Positions 33,430 through 42,290 of a stretch of DNA of 64,000 nt are shown piece by piece. The stretch's first letter is position 1. Every line of letters starts with the position of its first letter. The stretch is from positions 1,116,001 to 1,180,000 of the forward strand of contig NZ_JAOTEN010000001.1 in NCBI RefSeq assembly GCF_025628965.1, read 5' to 3'. The DNA comes from Chryseobacterium gilvum. Lineage in GTDB: Bacteria > Bacteroidota > Bacteroidia > Flavobacteriales > Weeksellaceae. Below the pieces are notes generated by a model that saw only the letters and a list, made by a program, of their open reading frames with translations, made no database searches and had not been told where the DNA came from. Both the position numbers and the translations under genes were made by a program.

Positions 33430-33437
33430 TACATTTG
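33430..33437 (+). promoter_or_regulatory. Candidate -7 box for the DoxX operon
   Basis: TACATTTG matches TAnnTTTG, 19 nt before the ATG at 33457. Confidence 0.5.
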
Positions 33438-33456
33438 TATCATAAAACTTCAGGGT

Positions 33457-33840
33457 ATGAAAATAACGCATCAACTTATTACGTATTGTATTGCTGCAGT
33501 CTGGATAATTAACGGATTGTTCTGTAAAGTTCTCAATCTTGTTCCCCGTCATCAAGAGATTGTTTCAAGAATTGTAAGTTTTGAGCATTCAAGGAGTTTA
33601 ACCGTTATGATCGGTATTTCAGAAGTCGTGATGGCATTATGGATTTTGAGCCGGGTTCATACCAAGCTCAATACCATCACCCAAATTATTGTTATTGCTG
33701 TAATGAATATTCTGGAATTTATTTTAGTTCCCGATTTATTGCTTTGGGGAAGATATAACGCTTTATTTGCTTTCTTATTTATTCTGATTATTTATGGTAA
33801 TGAATTTTATTTGAACCCAAAAATTAAAAAGCCATGCTGA
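33457..33840 (+). CDS. DoxX-like membrane protein
   Basis: A 127-residue protein with four hydrophobic segments (about residues 8-25, 45-63, 74-93 and 100-118), and the DoxX-like opening ITYCIAAVWIINGLFCKVLN and the FEHSRSLTVMIGISEVVMAL stretch. Proteins of this group resemble the DoxX/DoxD subunits but act in unknown redox or transport steps. It is the first of four tightly packed genes: its end overlaps the next start by 7 bp. The N-terminus is a membrane anchor rather than a cleaved signal. The function in this operon cannot be told. Confidence 0.78.
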   Translation: MKITHQLITYCIAAVWIINGLFCKVLNLVPRHQEIVSRIVSFEHSRSLTVMIGISEVVMALWILSRVHTKLNTITQIIVIAVMNILEFILVPDLLLWGRYNALFAFLFILIIYGNEFYLNPKIKKPC

Positions 33841-34571
33841 AATACCTGAAAAGTCATCCTTTTGCCGTTGAAGCATTTTTTGAAAGTTCGTTGGTTTTGA
33901 CATTTGCTGTCCCTAAAGAAGAATTACAACAGCTTATCCCGGAATGTCTGGAACTGGATACGTTTCAGGATCAATGGGCTTTTATTGCAGTTGCCATGGT
34001 TCAGACAAAAGACCTGCGTCCGAAAGGTTTTCCAAAATGGATGGGAAATGATTTTTTTCTGATCGGCTACCGTATTTTTGTGCGGTACACCAATAGCGTC
34101 GGAAAAAAACGGAGGGGATTATACATTCTTAAATCTGAAACGGATACAAAGAAAATGGAAATAATAGGAAATCTTTTTACCCATTACAATTATACCACGA
34201 CCGACATCAGGCAAACGGAAAAGGAAAACAATAAAGAAATAGAATCCCTTCAATCAAAATTTAAAGTTATTTTTAGCAAAACTGAAAATCACATTTCTCT
34301 GCCCGGAAATTCTCCGTTTGCAGACTGGAAAGAAGCAAGAAGATTTGCGGGACCTTTACCTTTTACATTTACTTATGATCAGGAAAAAAAAGAAGTGCTT
34401 ATCATTGAAGGTGTAAGACAAAACTGGATTCCCCAACCTTTGGAAATTATCAGTTATCAGTTTGGTTTTCTAAACACACTACCGTTAACAAACCCGGTTT
34501 TGGCCAATGCTTTTATCATTAAAAACATTCCGTATTACTGGAAAAAAGGAAAAACAGAATCATGGAAATAA
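33834..34571 (+). CDS. DUF2071-like protein
   Basis: A 245-residue soluble protein that resembles the DUF2071/YqjF group, which has an acetoacetate decarboxylase-like fold. Visible are VALTFAVPKEEL-like N-terminal strands (LVLTFAVPKEELQQLIPECL), then WAFIAVAMVQTKDLRPKGFP, FFLIGYRIFVRYTNSVGKKR, and ADWKEARRFAGPLPFTFTYD. No catalytic lysine can be assigned with confidence. It overlaps both neighbours (7 bp and 10 bp), so translation is coupled. A link to the membrane-bound methyltransferase that follows is likely, but the product is unknown. Confidence 0.72.
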   Translation: MLKYLKSHPFAVEAFFESSLVLTFAVPKEELQQLIPECLELDTFQDQWAFIAVAMVQTKDLRPKGFPKWMGNDFFLIGYRIFVRYTNSVGKKRRGLYILKSETDTKKMEIIGNLFTHYNYTTTDIRQTEKENNKEIESLQSKFKVIFSKTENHISLPGNSPFADWKEARRFAGPLPFTFTYDQEKKEVLIIEGVRQNWIPQPLEIISYQFGFLNTLPLTNPVLANAFIIKNIPYYWKKGKTESWK

Positions 34572-35314
34572 AAAGAAAAAAATTTCAGGGGGTTTTAAAC
34601 ATTTTAAGCTTTAACCGGCATTTCTATGTGATCGGAATCGGGATTTTAATTTTAATAATCATCATTCATCAAATCTTTGGCTGGTCGGATATTCTATTTT
34701 GGATCATCGTTATTTCATTTTTGTACGGATTGGTAATGCCTTTAATGGTCTCTGCATATGTTTATGATTTTTCCGGCTATTATAATTTTCATTGGTTGGA
34801 AAAATGTGCAATTGACTCTTCAAAAGTTAAGCAGATTATTAATATTAATGCAGGATTTGACGAAACAAGTTTTATCATTAAAAATCATTTTCCAAACGCA
34901 GACCTTAAGGTTTTTGATTTTTATAATGCTGAAAGACATACCGAACCTGCCATTATCAGAGCCAGAAAAGTGAGTATGGTGTACCCAAATACAAAGCAGA
35001 TCAACTCAGATTTAATCCCTTTGAATGACTATTCTGCAGATCTTATTTTTCTTCTTTCTGCAGTCCATGAAATAAGATCTCATGAAGAAAAAATTCAGTT
35101 TTTAAAAGAATGTCATCGGGTTTGCAAATCAGACGGAAAAGTGATTATGGTAGAACATTTGCGCGATTTTCCAAATTTCCTGGCTTTTTCTGTAGGATTC
35201 ACCCACTTTTTCTCTCGGGCTGTCTGGCAAAATGCTTTTAAGAATGCGGGTTTTTCGAAATGTGAAGAAATAAAATTCACGCCCTTTATGTCGGTTTTTA
35301 TCGGTTCAAATTAA
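34562..35314 (+). CDS. Membrane-anchored methyltransferase-like protein
   Basis: A 250-residue protein. The first 70 residues hold two hydrophobic segments (HFYVIGIGILILIIIIHQIF and ILFWIIVISFLYGLVMPLMV), followed by a class I methyltransferase-like domain: QIININAGFDETSFIIKNHF is a modified motif I, ADLKVFDFYN gives the acidic end of strand 2, LIFLLSAVHEIRSHEEKIQF is motif IV, and VCKSDGKVIMVEHLRDFPNF follows. The glycine-rich loop is altered, so SAM binding should be verified. It overlaps the DUF2071 gene by 10 bp and lies 10 bp before a four-span membrane protein. Confidence 0.75.
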   Translation: MEIKRKKFQGVLNILSFNRHFYVIGIGILILIIIIHQIFGWSDILFWIIVISFLYGLVMPLMVSAYVYDFSGYYNFHWLEKCAIDSSKVKQIININAGFDETSFIIKNHFPNADLKVFDFYNAERHTEPAIIRARKVSMVYPNTKQINSDLIPLNDYSADLIFLLSAVHEIRSHEEKIQFLKECHRVCKSDGKVIMVEHLRDFPNFLAFSVGFTHFFSRAVWQNAFKNAGFSKCEEIKFTPFMSVFIGSN

Positions 35315-35324
35315 TACTGAAAAT

Positions 35325-35726
35325 ATGGAAATTCACTTAACGATAATCGGTATTCTATTAATGGTTTTGGCATTTATACACCTTATTTTCCCAACCTATT
35401 TTAAATGGAAGCAAGAATTTGAGACATTGAGTCTCATTAACCGGCAGATTATGAAAGTTCATACATTTTTCATTGCTTTAACGGTATTTTTGATGGGTCT
35501 GCTTTGTCTCACCTCATCCTATGATTTAATCAATACGTCACTTGGGAAAAAAATAATCCTGGGATTTGCCCTATTCTGGACCGTCCGTTTAATCATTCAG
35601 TTTGTAGGATATTCTTCAAAATTATGGAAAGGAAAAGTTTTTGAAACCATTGTTCACATCGTCTTTTCCGTGTTATGGGTTTATATGAGTTTTTGCTTTT
35701 GGAAAATATATTTTCTGCAAGGATAA
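35325..35726 (+). CDS. Membrane protein of the DoxX operon, function unknown
   Basis: A 133-residue protein with four hydrophobic spans (about residues 3-22, 45-65, 76-96 and 106-130). No motif beyond a charged loop (KWKQEFETLSLINRQIMKVH) is seen, and no family is recognised with certainty. It is the last gene of a four-gene unit (DoxX-like, DUF2071, methyltransferase-like, this one) and starts 10 bp after the previous stop. A role next to the membrane-anchored methyltransferase is likely only because of position. Confidence 0.72.
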   Translation: MEIHLTIIGILLMVLAFIHLIFPTYFKWKQEFETLSLINRQIMKVHTFFIALTVFLMGLLCLTSSYDLINTSLGKKIILGFALFWTVRLIIQFVGYSSKLWKGKVFETIVHIVFSVLWVYMSFCFWKIYFLQG

Positions 35727-35746
35727 ATTATTGATATTAAATTTTC

Positions 35747-35754
35747 TATTTTTG
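35747..35754 (+). promoter_or_regulatory. Candidate -7 box for the M1 peptidase
   Basis: TATTTTTG matches TAnnTTTG, 20 nt before the ATG at 35775. Confidence 0.5.
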
Positions 35755-35774
35755 AACGTATTAATTGTACACCC

Positions 35775-37388
35775 ATGAAGAAAATTTCTTTTCCCCTTTT
35801 ATTGGTTTCCGGGCTTGTTTTCGGACAGGCTTTTACCAAGCAGGATACTTTAAAAGGCTCTAATACAAAATTCCGGAATTTTTGGGACGTTAAAAAGTAC
35901 GAATTGTCTGTAGAGCCTGATTTTAAGCAGAAAAGCATTAAAGGAAACAATACAATCAGCTTTGAAATTACAAAAGATATCAGCAATCCCGTTTTCCAGA
36001 TTGATCTGCAGCAACCTATGAAAGCCGGCAAAATTGAATGCAGTTTTCCGGTAAAAAAAACGGCGAAACAGGAAGGAGACTTCATTTTTATCGCCTCAGA
36101 TAAAAATTTTAAAAAAGGAGAAAAATATACGATTGATATCACCTATTCCGGAAACCCCGTCATTGCCAAGAATGCGCCGTGGGACGGCGGCTGGGTTTTT
36201 ACCGAAGATAAGAACGGAAATCCATGGATGAGTGTTGCAGATGAAGGCATCGGTGCTTCTGTCTGGCTTCCGGTAAAAGACCTCTGGAGCGATGAGCCGG
36301 ATAATGGCGTTGTGATGAAAATCATTACTCCAATTGATCTGACAGGAGTAGGAAACGGAAGACTTATTGATAAAAAATCCGAAAACGGTAAAAATATTTT
36401 TACCTGGGAAGTGAAAAACCCGATCAACGCTTATTCTATCATTCCAAACATTGGAAAATACGTGAATTTTAAAGATTCCTACTCTGGCGAAAAAGGAAAA
36501 CTTGATCTTGATTACTGGGTGATTGATTATAATCTAGAAAAAGCAAAAAAACAGTTTCAACAGGTAAAACCCATGCTGAAAGCTTTCGAATACTGGTTTG
36601 GGCCGTATCCTTTCTATGAAGACTCTTATAAGCTGGTAGATGCTCCTTACTTAGGGATGGAACATCAAAGTAGTGTCGCTTACGGAAATGGTTATAAAAA
36701 CGGCTATCTTGGAAGTGACTTGTCAGAAACTGGAGTGGGCTTAAACTGGGATTATATTATCATTCATGAAAGTGGACACGAATGGTTTGCCAACAATATT
36801 ACGGCAAAAGATCAGGCAGATATGTGGGTACACGAAGGTTTCACCATGTATTCCGAGGTGCTTTTTACAGAAAATTTCATGGATAAAAAATCTGCTGATA
36901 TCTACGCTATAGGAATCCGGAACAATATCAGTAACGATATTCCCATTATAGGCAAATACGGTGTAAGGAACGAAGGAAGTGGCGATATGTATCCTAAAGG
37001 TGCAAATATGATTCACACAATACGGCAGGTGATTAATAATGATGAAAAATTCAGACAAATCTTAAGAGGTTTGAATAAAGATTTTTATCATCAAACCATA
37101 ACTACAGACCAGATTGAAAAATATATTTCAGAAAGATCAGGAATTGACTTTTCAAGTGTTTTCAACCAGTATCTTAGAACGATAAAAATTCCTGTTTTAG
37201 AGTATTCCCAAAATGGAGAAGAATTAAAATACCGATATGTAAATGGTATTAAAAATTTGATGCTTCCTGTAAGATTAGGAGACCAAACAATTACTCCCAA
37301 AGAAAACTGGCAGACCCTGAAATTGAAAAATAATACTCCTGTCGAGTGGAATAAGAATTATTATATCCAATACAAAAAGATACAGTAA
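35775..37388 (+). CDS. Secreted M1-family metallopeptidase
   Basis: A 537-residue zinc aminopeptidase-like protein with a signal peptide (MKKISFPLLLVSGLVFGQ). The M1 beta-saddle N-domain leads into the exopeptidase motif (LGMEHQSSVAY, residues 293-303, in place of GAMEN) and the zinc site HESGH (331-335) with the third ligand Glu354 in WVHEGFTMY. The usual fourth C-terminal ERAP-like domain is missing, so this is a short M1 form common in Bacteroidetes. It would trim peptides in the periplasm or outside the cell. It has its own -7 box and terminator. No type IX sorting domain is seen. Confidence 0.9.
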   Translation: MKKISFPLLLVSGLVFGQAFTKQDTLKGSNTKFRNFWDVKKYELSVEPDFKQKSIKGNNTISFEITKDISNPVFQIDLQQPMKAGKIECSFPVKKTAKQEGDFIFIASDKNFKKGEKYTIDITYSGNPVIAKNAPWDGGWVFTEDKNGNPWMSVADEGIGASVWLPVKDLWSDEPDNGVVMKIITPIDLTGVGNGRLIDKKSENGKNIFTWEVKNPINAYSIIPNIGKYVNFKDSYSGEKGKLDLDYWVIDYNLEKAKKQFQQVKPMLKAFEYWFGPYPFYEDSYKLVDAPYLGMEHQSSVAYGNGYKNGYLGSDLSETGVGLNWDYIIIHESGHEWFANNITAKDQADMWVHEGFTMYSEVLFTENFMDKKSADIYAIGIRNNISNDIPIIGKYGVRNEGSGDMYPKGANMIHTIRQVINNDEKFRQILRGLNKDFYHQTITTDQIEKYISERSGIDFSSVFNQYLRTIKIPVLEYSQNGEELKYRYVNGIKNLMLPVRLGDQTITPKENWQTLKLKNNTPVEWNKNYYIQYKKIQ

Positions 37389-37392
37389 TAGT

Positions 37393-37425
37393 AAAGGCAA
37401 ACTTCAGATATGAGTTTGCCTTTTT
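37393..37425 (+). terminator. Terminator after the M1 peptidase
   Basis: AAAGGCAAACT (37393-37403) pairs perfectly with AGTTTGCCTTT (37413-37423), followed by T. Confidence 0.85.
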
Positions 37426-37511
37426 GTTAAGTATTGATAAAATATCATAATATTTTAGATGTCTGTAACAAAACCCGTTTTCTCTCAACTACTTATTATA
37501 AAATAAACCTA

Positions 37512-39368
37512 ATGAAAAAAACAGCACTTAGTTTAGGAATTCTTGCCGCAGCTTTCATCAATGCACAGTCGATTAAAACCAATATTGATCTGGTGAACGT
37601 AAAAAACGACCAGATTGCGGTGACTATGGAATTTCCGAAAATGAAATCCAAAGATGTAAAATTCCATTTTCCGAAAACAGTTCCGGGAACCTATTCTGTA
37701 GATGATTACGGAAGATTTGTGGAAGGAATAAAATTTTTAGATAACAAAGGAAAAGAACTGGCTTTCACCAAAACAAATGATAATACCTATTCACTTAAAA
37801 ATGCGCAGGCGTTAAGCAAAATCACCTATCTCGTAAATGATAGTTTCGATGATGAGATGAATACCGAAAAGCATAAAGCTGTATTTTCACCTTCCGGAAC
37901 CGATATTGAAGAAGGCAAAATCTATCTTATCAATACGCACGGTTTTGTAGGCTATATTGATGATATGCAGGATGTTCCTTATCAGTTGGTTATTCAGAAA
38001 CCCAATGACTTTTACGGAACGACCGCTTTGGTAGATCAGGATAAATCTGAATCAACCGACACCTATATCTTAGCCAATTATGCCAAGCTGACCGATTCTC
38101 CGATGATGTATACAAAACCGGATTACATCACTTTCAATGCAGGCGGAATGGATCTGGTTTTAGGAGTGTATTCTCCCACGGGAAAATATAAAGCGGCAGA
38201 TTTTAAAGATAATTTGGAAAAAATGGTCATCGCCCAAAAGAAATTTTTGGGAGATATGAATACCAATAAAAAATATGCGATTCTCCTGTATCTTTCAGGA
38301 ACGGGAGAGCCGCAGATCAAAGGTTTCGGAGCATTGGAACACCATGAATCCACCAGTGTCGTTTTACCGGAAATGATGCCGAAAGATGCCATCGACAAAT
38401 CTATTACAGATGTAGTTTCCCACGAGTTTTTCCATACCGTGAATCCGCTGAAAACCCATTCTGAGGAAATTCATTATTTCGATTATGCAGATCCTAAAAT
38501 GTCTCAGCATCTCTGGATGTATGAAGGCGGAACAGAATATTTTGCCAATTTATTTCAAATTCAGGAAGGGCTGATTACTAAAGATGAATTCCTGAAAAGA
38601 ATCAACGAAAAAATCACCAATTCCAAGAATTACAACGATACAATGCCATTTACGGTAATGAGTAAAAATGTACTGCTTGATGAATATAAAGATCAGTACA
38701 GAAACGTATATGAAAAAGGAACGCTGTTAACCATGTGTCTGGATATTGAGCTGAGAAAATTATCCGGCGGCGAAATGGAATACCGTGACATGATCAGAAA
38801 ACTGTCGCAGAGATTCGGGGAAAATAAACCATTTAAAGATGACAAGCTGATTGACGAGCTGGTAACGGTAACGGGATTTCCGCAAGTGAAAGATTTTTAT
38901 AATAAATATATTGCCGGAAACCAACCGACTCCATATGCAGAATACCTGAATCAGGTAGGTGTAGAACTGAAATCTCAGGATACTCCACCTTTATTCTGGT
39001 TTATCAAAGATCCTAACCAAACCGGATATAATGATAAAAACAATACGTTTGTTTTTGATGAAAACTCAGCGCTATCGCCTTTTGCAAAAAGTGTCGGTTT
39101 TAAAATCACAGACGAAATTCTGGCACTAGACGGAAAAACAATTAACATCCAAAATGTCCAGGAGTTTATTAATTATACCAAAACCATTAAAGACGGACAA
39201 AACGTAACGGTTACGATTTTACGGAAAAACGGTGATAAAACCGATAAAATTGATCTTAAAGGAAAAGCGATACTTGATAAAATGACCATCGAAACCCTTG
39301 AATTCAAAGCCAATCCTACAGCGGCAGAACAGAAACTCCAAAATCAATGGTTGACCGGTAAAAAATAA
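37512..39368 (+). CDS. Secreted M61-family peptidase with PDZ domain
   Basis: About 618 residues from ATG 37512; an in-frame start 78 bases upstream is rejected because ATG 37512 gives a proper signal peptide (MKKTALSLGILAAAFINAQ). The M61 N-domain is followed by the catalytic zinc site SHEFFHTV (HEFFH at residues 304-308), with Glu338 in MYEGGTEYFAN as the third ligand. A C-terminal PDZ domain (about 520-590) includes VGFKITDEILALDGKTINIQ. M61 enzymes are glycyl aminopeptidases. With the M1 peptidase just upstream, it suggests an extracytoplasmic peptide-trimming pair, though a terminator lies between them. Confidence 0.9.
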   Translation: MKKTALSLGILAAAFINAQSIKTNIDLVNVKNDQIAVTMEFPKMKSKDVKFHFPKTVPGTYSVDDYGRFVEGIKFLDNKGKELAFTKTNDNTYSLKNAQALSKITYLVNDSFDDEMNTEKHKAVFSPSGTDIEEGKIYLINTHGFVGYIDDMQDVPYQLVIQKPNDFYGTTALVDQDKSESTDTYILANYAKLTDSPMMYTKPDYITFNAGGMDLVLGVYSPTGKYKAADFKDNLEKMVIAQKKFLGDMNTNKKYAILLYLSGTGEPQIKGFGALEHHESTSVVLPEMMPKDAIDKSITDVVSHEFFHTVNPLKTHSEEIHYFDYADPKMSQHLWMYEGGTEYFANLFQIQEGLITKDEFLKRINEKITNSKNYNDTMPFTVMSKNVLLDEYKDQYRNVYEKGTLLTMCLDIELRKLSGGEMEYRDMIRKLSQRFGENKPFKDDKLIDELVTVTGFPQVKDFYNKYIAGNQPTPYAEYLNQVGVELKSQDTPPLFWFIKDPNQTGYNDKNNTFVFDENSALSPFAKSVGFKITDEILALDGKTINIQNVQEFINYTKTIKDGQNVTVTILRKNGDKTDKIDLKGKAILDKMTIETLEFKANPTAAEQKLQNQWLTGKK

Positions 39369-39396
39369 GTAAAGCGAAGAAATTTCCTCGCTTTAC
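39369..39396 (+). terminator. Hairpin directly after the M61 stop
   Basis: GTAAAGCGA (39369-39377) pairs perfectly with TCGCTTTAC (39388-39396). No T run follows, so it may add to the stronger palindrome 16 bp downstream. Confidence 0.5.
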
Positions 39397-39411
39397 GGCT
39401 TCAATTTTTAT

Positions 39412-39450
39412 AACCCTTCCAGCGTTTAAAACGCTGGAAGGGTTTTTTTA
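39412..39450 (+). terminator. Perfect 32-bp palindrome with T tract
   Basis: AACCCTTCCAGCGTTT (39412-39427) is directly followed by its exact reverse complement (39428-39443) and seven T. It is a very strong terminator between the M61 gene and the convergent GLPGLI gene. Confidence 0.85.
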
Positions 39451-39481
39451 GCCTTACCAATCAAATTATCTGAAATACATC

Positions 39482-40387
39482 CTAATTCAGAAGATCCGGC
39501 TCTATAGGATTGTTATTCTTTTTCAGCGCTTCTTTGGTTCTTTTTTCCATTTCTCTGAAAACCTGATTGGGATCTGAAAGCTCTTTTCCATCTGCGGTTT
39601 TCATTTTAAAGACCATTTTGGTATTAGAATCTCCCCCATTCTTCATCATCATTTCACGCATATTTTTCGAAGGATCATTTGCATAGGCTTTCCATGCTTT
39701 TTTAAACTGATCTTTCGTCACTTCGACCTCTTTTCCGCCCATTCCGATGATCTGTATATTTTCAGGAAGCTGGGTTTCTTTACCCGGGACGGAAGTCTGA
39801 ACAGTTTTATTGCCGATCAGTGTCATCGAATGTGATCCTGAAGCATCTTCAATTTTTACAATTAATCCCGGTAAACCGTAAAATTTATACGGGCCGTCCT
39901 GAAAAGGAATTTCTGTGCTGAACCACGCCGTCCATTGTCTTCCTCCAAAACTGGTGGTAGCTTTTTGAGCATTGTATTCACCGATTTTCTCTTTGTCGGG
40001 AAGAATTTTCCATTCCGGTTTTTTGTCTTCACTTATTTTATACTGATCGGTAGAAATATTTCTGAATAGGAATGTTTTAAAATCAGGATATTGTTTCGTG
40101 ACCCTGAACGAAACCTGTCCAGGCCTTTCTCTTCTGTTGACACTGATGTTTCCGGGACTCGATTTCAGCTGTTTTTCCAGATCTGCTTTTGCGGTAGAAT
40201 CTGCCACAAATTTATCACGGCTGTAATATTGAGACCCGCTTTTGTCGATATCCAAAAGCATCATTTCCTTTTTTACATCGGCTTTATCGGTAGAATCCGG
40301 AATGTACTTATATTCATAGAAAAATCGGTTGGTCTGCGCACCGGCAAAAAAACTGATCAGCAAAAAAAATAAAATTTTGTTTTTCAT
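39482..40387 (-). CDS. GLPGLI-family secreted protein
   Basis: About 301 residues from ATG 40387, selected because it gives a signal peptide (MKNKILFFLLISFFAGAQ). The family signature appears as FYGLPGLIVKIEDASGSH near residue 186. GLPGLI proteins are found in Bacteroidetes, often beside M56 peptidases, and their function is unknown. The N-terminal strands (FFYEYKYIPDSTDKADVKKE) and the mid region (WTAWFSTEIPFQDGPYKF) match the family pattern. It is the last gene of the blaI-M56-GLPGLI unit, 51 bp after the M56 stop, and ends facing the M61 gene. Confidence 0.88.
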   Translation of the reverse strand: MKNKILFFLLISFFAGAQTNRFFYEYKYIPDSTDKADVKKEMMLLDIDKSGSQYYSRDKFVADSTAKADLEKQLKSSPGNISVNRRERPGQVSFRVTKQYPDFKTFLFRNISTDQYKISEDKKPEWKILPDKEKIGEYNAQKATTSFGGRQWTAWFSTEIPFQDGPYKFYGLPGLIVKIEDASGSHSMTLIGNKTVQTSVPGKETQLPENIQIIGMGGKEVEVTKDQFKKAWKAYANDPSKNMREMMMKNGGDSNTKMVFKMKTADGKELSDPNQVFREMEKRTKEALKKNNNPIEPDLLN

Positions 40388-40438
40388 AGTATTTTTAAAA
40401 TAAAGCTTTGCCAAAAATTCTGACAAAGCTGATGAATA

Positions 40439-42289
40439 TTATTTTGTTTCGATTTTAATCTCGCCTGAAGAAACACCGTTGTTTTTATTCTTGTTGACAT
40501 TGACATTTTTAATCGAATCCGGATTCAAGGCATCCATCTCTTTTTTTGTCACTTCTTTTCCGTTGATGTAGATTTTAAGATGATCAGAATCGGTATCGAT
40601 CGTTTTGAAATCTCTTCCAATAATAATAGGATCTTTAATAGTACTGCGAATATAATTGGTATTGATCTTCAATCTTTTATCGTTGGGGATATTTCCAAAT
40701 GTATTTTTGTAAATATAAACCCGGCGGTTGTTTCCTTCTAAAGCACGTCTTTCAGCTTCAAGCTTTGCCCTTTCGCCTTCAAGCTTGGCTCTTTTTTCAT
40801 TAAGTTTAGATCTTTTTCTGTCGATTTCTGCTCTTTTCTTAGCCATTTTTGCAGATTCTTTGGCATTTTCTGATCTCTTAAACGGTGCTGCATATTCTAT
40901 TTCAGGATCCCATTTTGAATCTGCATTTCCGCGGAATTTATATATTTTCACATTCGGCGCATAAGGTTCGGTCGGTGCATTCGGAGGAAGCGGAACATCA
41001 GGAAATTCAAATTCCATTTCGGGTAATTCCGGAATTTCAACTTTCATATTTTTGAGCTCTTTTACATGGCTTTTCCAGTCGTCTGAATTAAAATATTCGT
41101 CCAGCTTCATATCTTTTCCATTGATTTTCATTTTCATGGATGATTTGAAGTCTTCAGAGCTTGCAATTTTACCAATCTCCTGAGAAAGTGCATTGATCTC
41201 ATCTATCTTTTCCTGGAATTCTTTGCTTTCCGGTTTTAGTTCTTTTAACGCTTTGCTTTTTTCCTGGAGCTTGTTTCCAAGATCAGACAATTGCTTATGG
41301 TCTTCAGATTTTTTGCGAAATACAGGAGCTTGTGGTTTTTCTCTATCCATGTTGTGATCGGGTCTCAAGGTGTCTTTTTTAATCTGAGAAACCGCTTTTT
41401 CAATTTCAAGATTAGTTGCTTTGATCTCTTTATTTTTTGCATTTACCAAGTATGCAAACGCAACGGTAAATAAAACCGGTAAGGCAAATATTCTTCGCGC
41501 ATAGCCGAATTTGGTTTTAGGTTTTTGTAACATTTTAAGTCTTTTTTTAAGGTTTGAACTGAGAAACGGACTGGTCGCGGGCAACTGGTTTCCGGAAAAG
41601 TGGCTTGCTAAAAGCATTTGCGCAAATGCTTTCGTGTCCGATTGTTTAACGGCTTTTTTATCAGCCAGATATTCATGAATTAAACTGATTTCTTTTTTAA
41701 TTAAATAGAAAAACGGGTTGAACCAAAACACAGAAGTGATTATTTCCATGAAAATTTTATCAAAAGAGTGTTTTTGCTCAATGTGTACCATCTCATGCTT
41801 TAAAATCTGTTTTCCGATGTCTGAATGCAGTAGGATCGTATCTTTCCAGAAGAGATTTTTAAAGTAAGAAAAAGGGGCTTCAGTAAGATCGGTATGATAA
41901 AAATTGATCCCGTCAAAACTTTCTTTCTGGAACTGATTTTTAAACTGCCGGATTTTAAAAATCCCGTAGACAAGCTTTGTTAAAAGATAGAAAGAAACCA
42001 ATCCCAAAGCTGAAAAAATAATTCTAAAATAAATGTAGTCATTGCTTATATTTTTATCTGAATTAAAATTCTGTAGTTTACTGATCAATACATAGACATC
42101 ATTGCTTACATTCATCGTAAAATCTTCTACTTTGATCAAGGGCAGCAATAAAGAAACCGCCATTGCACCGAGAAGATAAAACCTGTTGTAATGATGAAAG
42201 GTCTTGTCTTTTAAAGACAACCGATAGTACAAAAACATTACACCGGAACCCAAAATAACTTTTCCGAAATATAAAATCAGTGCTTCCAT
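40439..42289 (-). CDS. BlaR1-type M56 membrane metallopeptidase
   Basis: About 616 residues from ATG 42289, one base after the stop of the upstream repressor gene; a longer in-frame start would lie inside that gene. The N-terminal half has four membrane spans and the M56 zinc site LKHEMVHIEQKHSFD (HEMVH, residues 165-169), with the EISLIHEYLADKKAV motif after it. The C-terminal half is periplasmic and unusual: a Pro-rich part and a long charged repeat (AEIDRKRSKLNEKRAKLEGE then RAKLEAERRALEG) that must form a coiled coil. It lacks a penicillin-binding domain, so the signal it senses is not obviously a beta-lactam. It presumably cleaves the BlaI-type repressor (family knowledge). Confidence 0.88.
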   Translation of the reverse strand: MEALILYFGKVILGSGVMFLYYRLSLKDKTFHHYNRFYLLGAMAVSLLLPLIKVEDFTMNVSNDVYVLISKLQNFNSDKNISNDYIYFRIIFSALGLVSFYLLTKLVYGIFKIRQFKNQFQKESFDGINFYHTDLTEAPFSYFKNLFWKDTILLHSDIGKQILKHEMVHIEQKHSFDKIFMEIITSVFWFNPFFYLIKKEISLIHEYLADKKAVKQSDTKAFAQMLLASHFSGNQLPATSPFLSSNLKKRLKMLQKPKTKFGYARRIFALPVLFTVAFAYLVNAKNKEIKATNLEIEKAVSQIKKDTLRPDHNMDREKPQAPVFRKKSEDHKQLSDLGNKLQEKSKALKELKPESKEFQEKIDEINALSQEIGKIASSEDFKSSMKMKINGKDMKLDEYFNSDDWKSHVKELKNMKVEIPELPEMEFEFPDVPLPPNAPTEPYAPNVKIYKFRGNADSKWDPEIEYAAPFKRSENAKESAKMAKKRAEIDRKRSKLNEKRAKLEGERAKLEAERRALEGNNRRVYIYKNTFGNIPNDKRLKINTNYIRSTIKDPIIIGRDFKTIDTDSDHLKIYINGKEVTKKEMDALNPDSIKNVNVNKNKNNGVSSGEIKIETK

Positions 42290-42290
42290 G

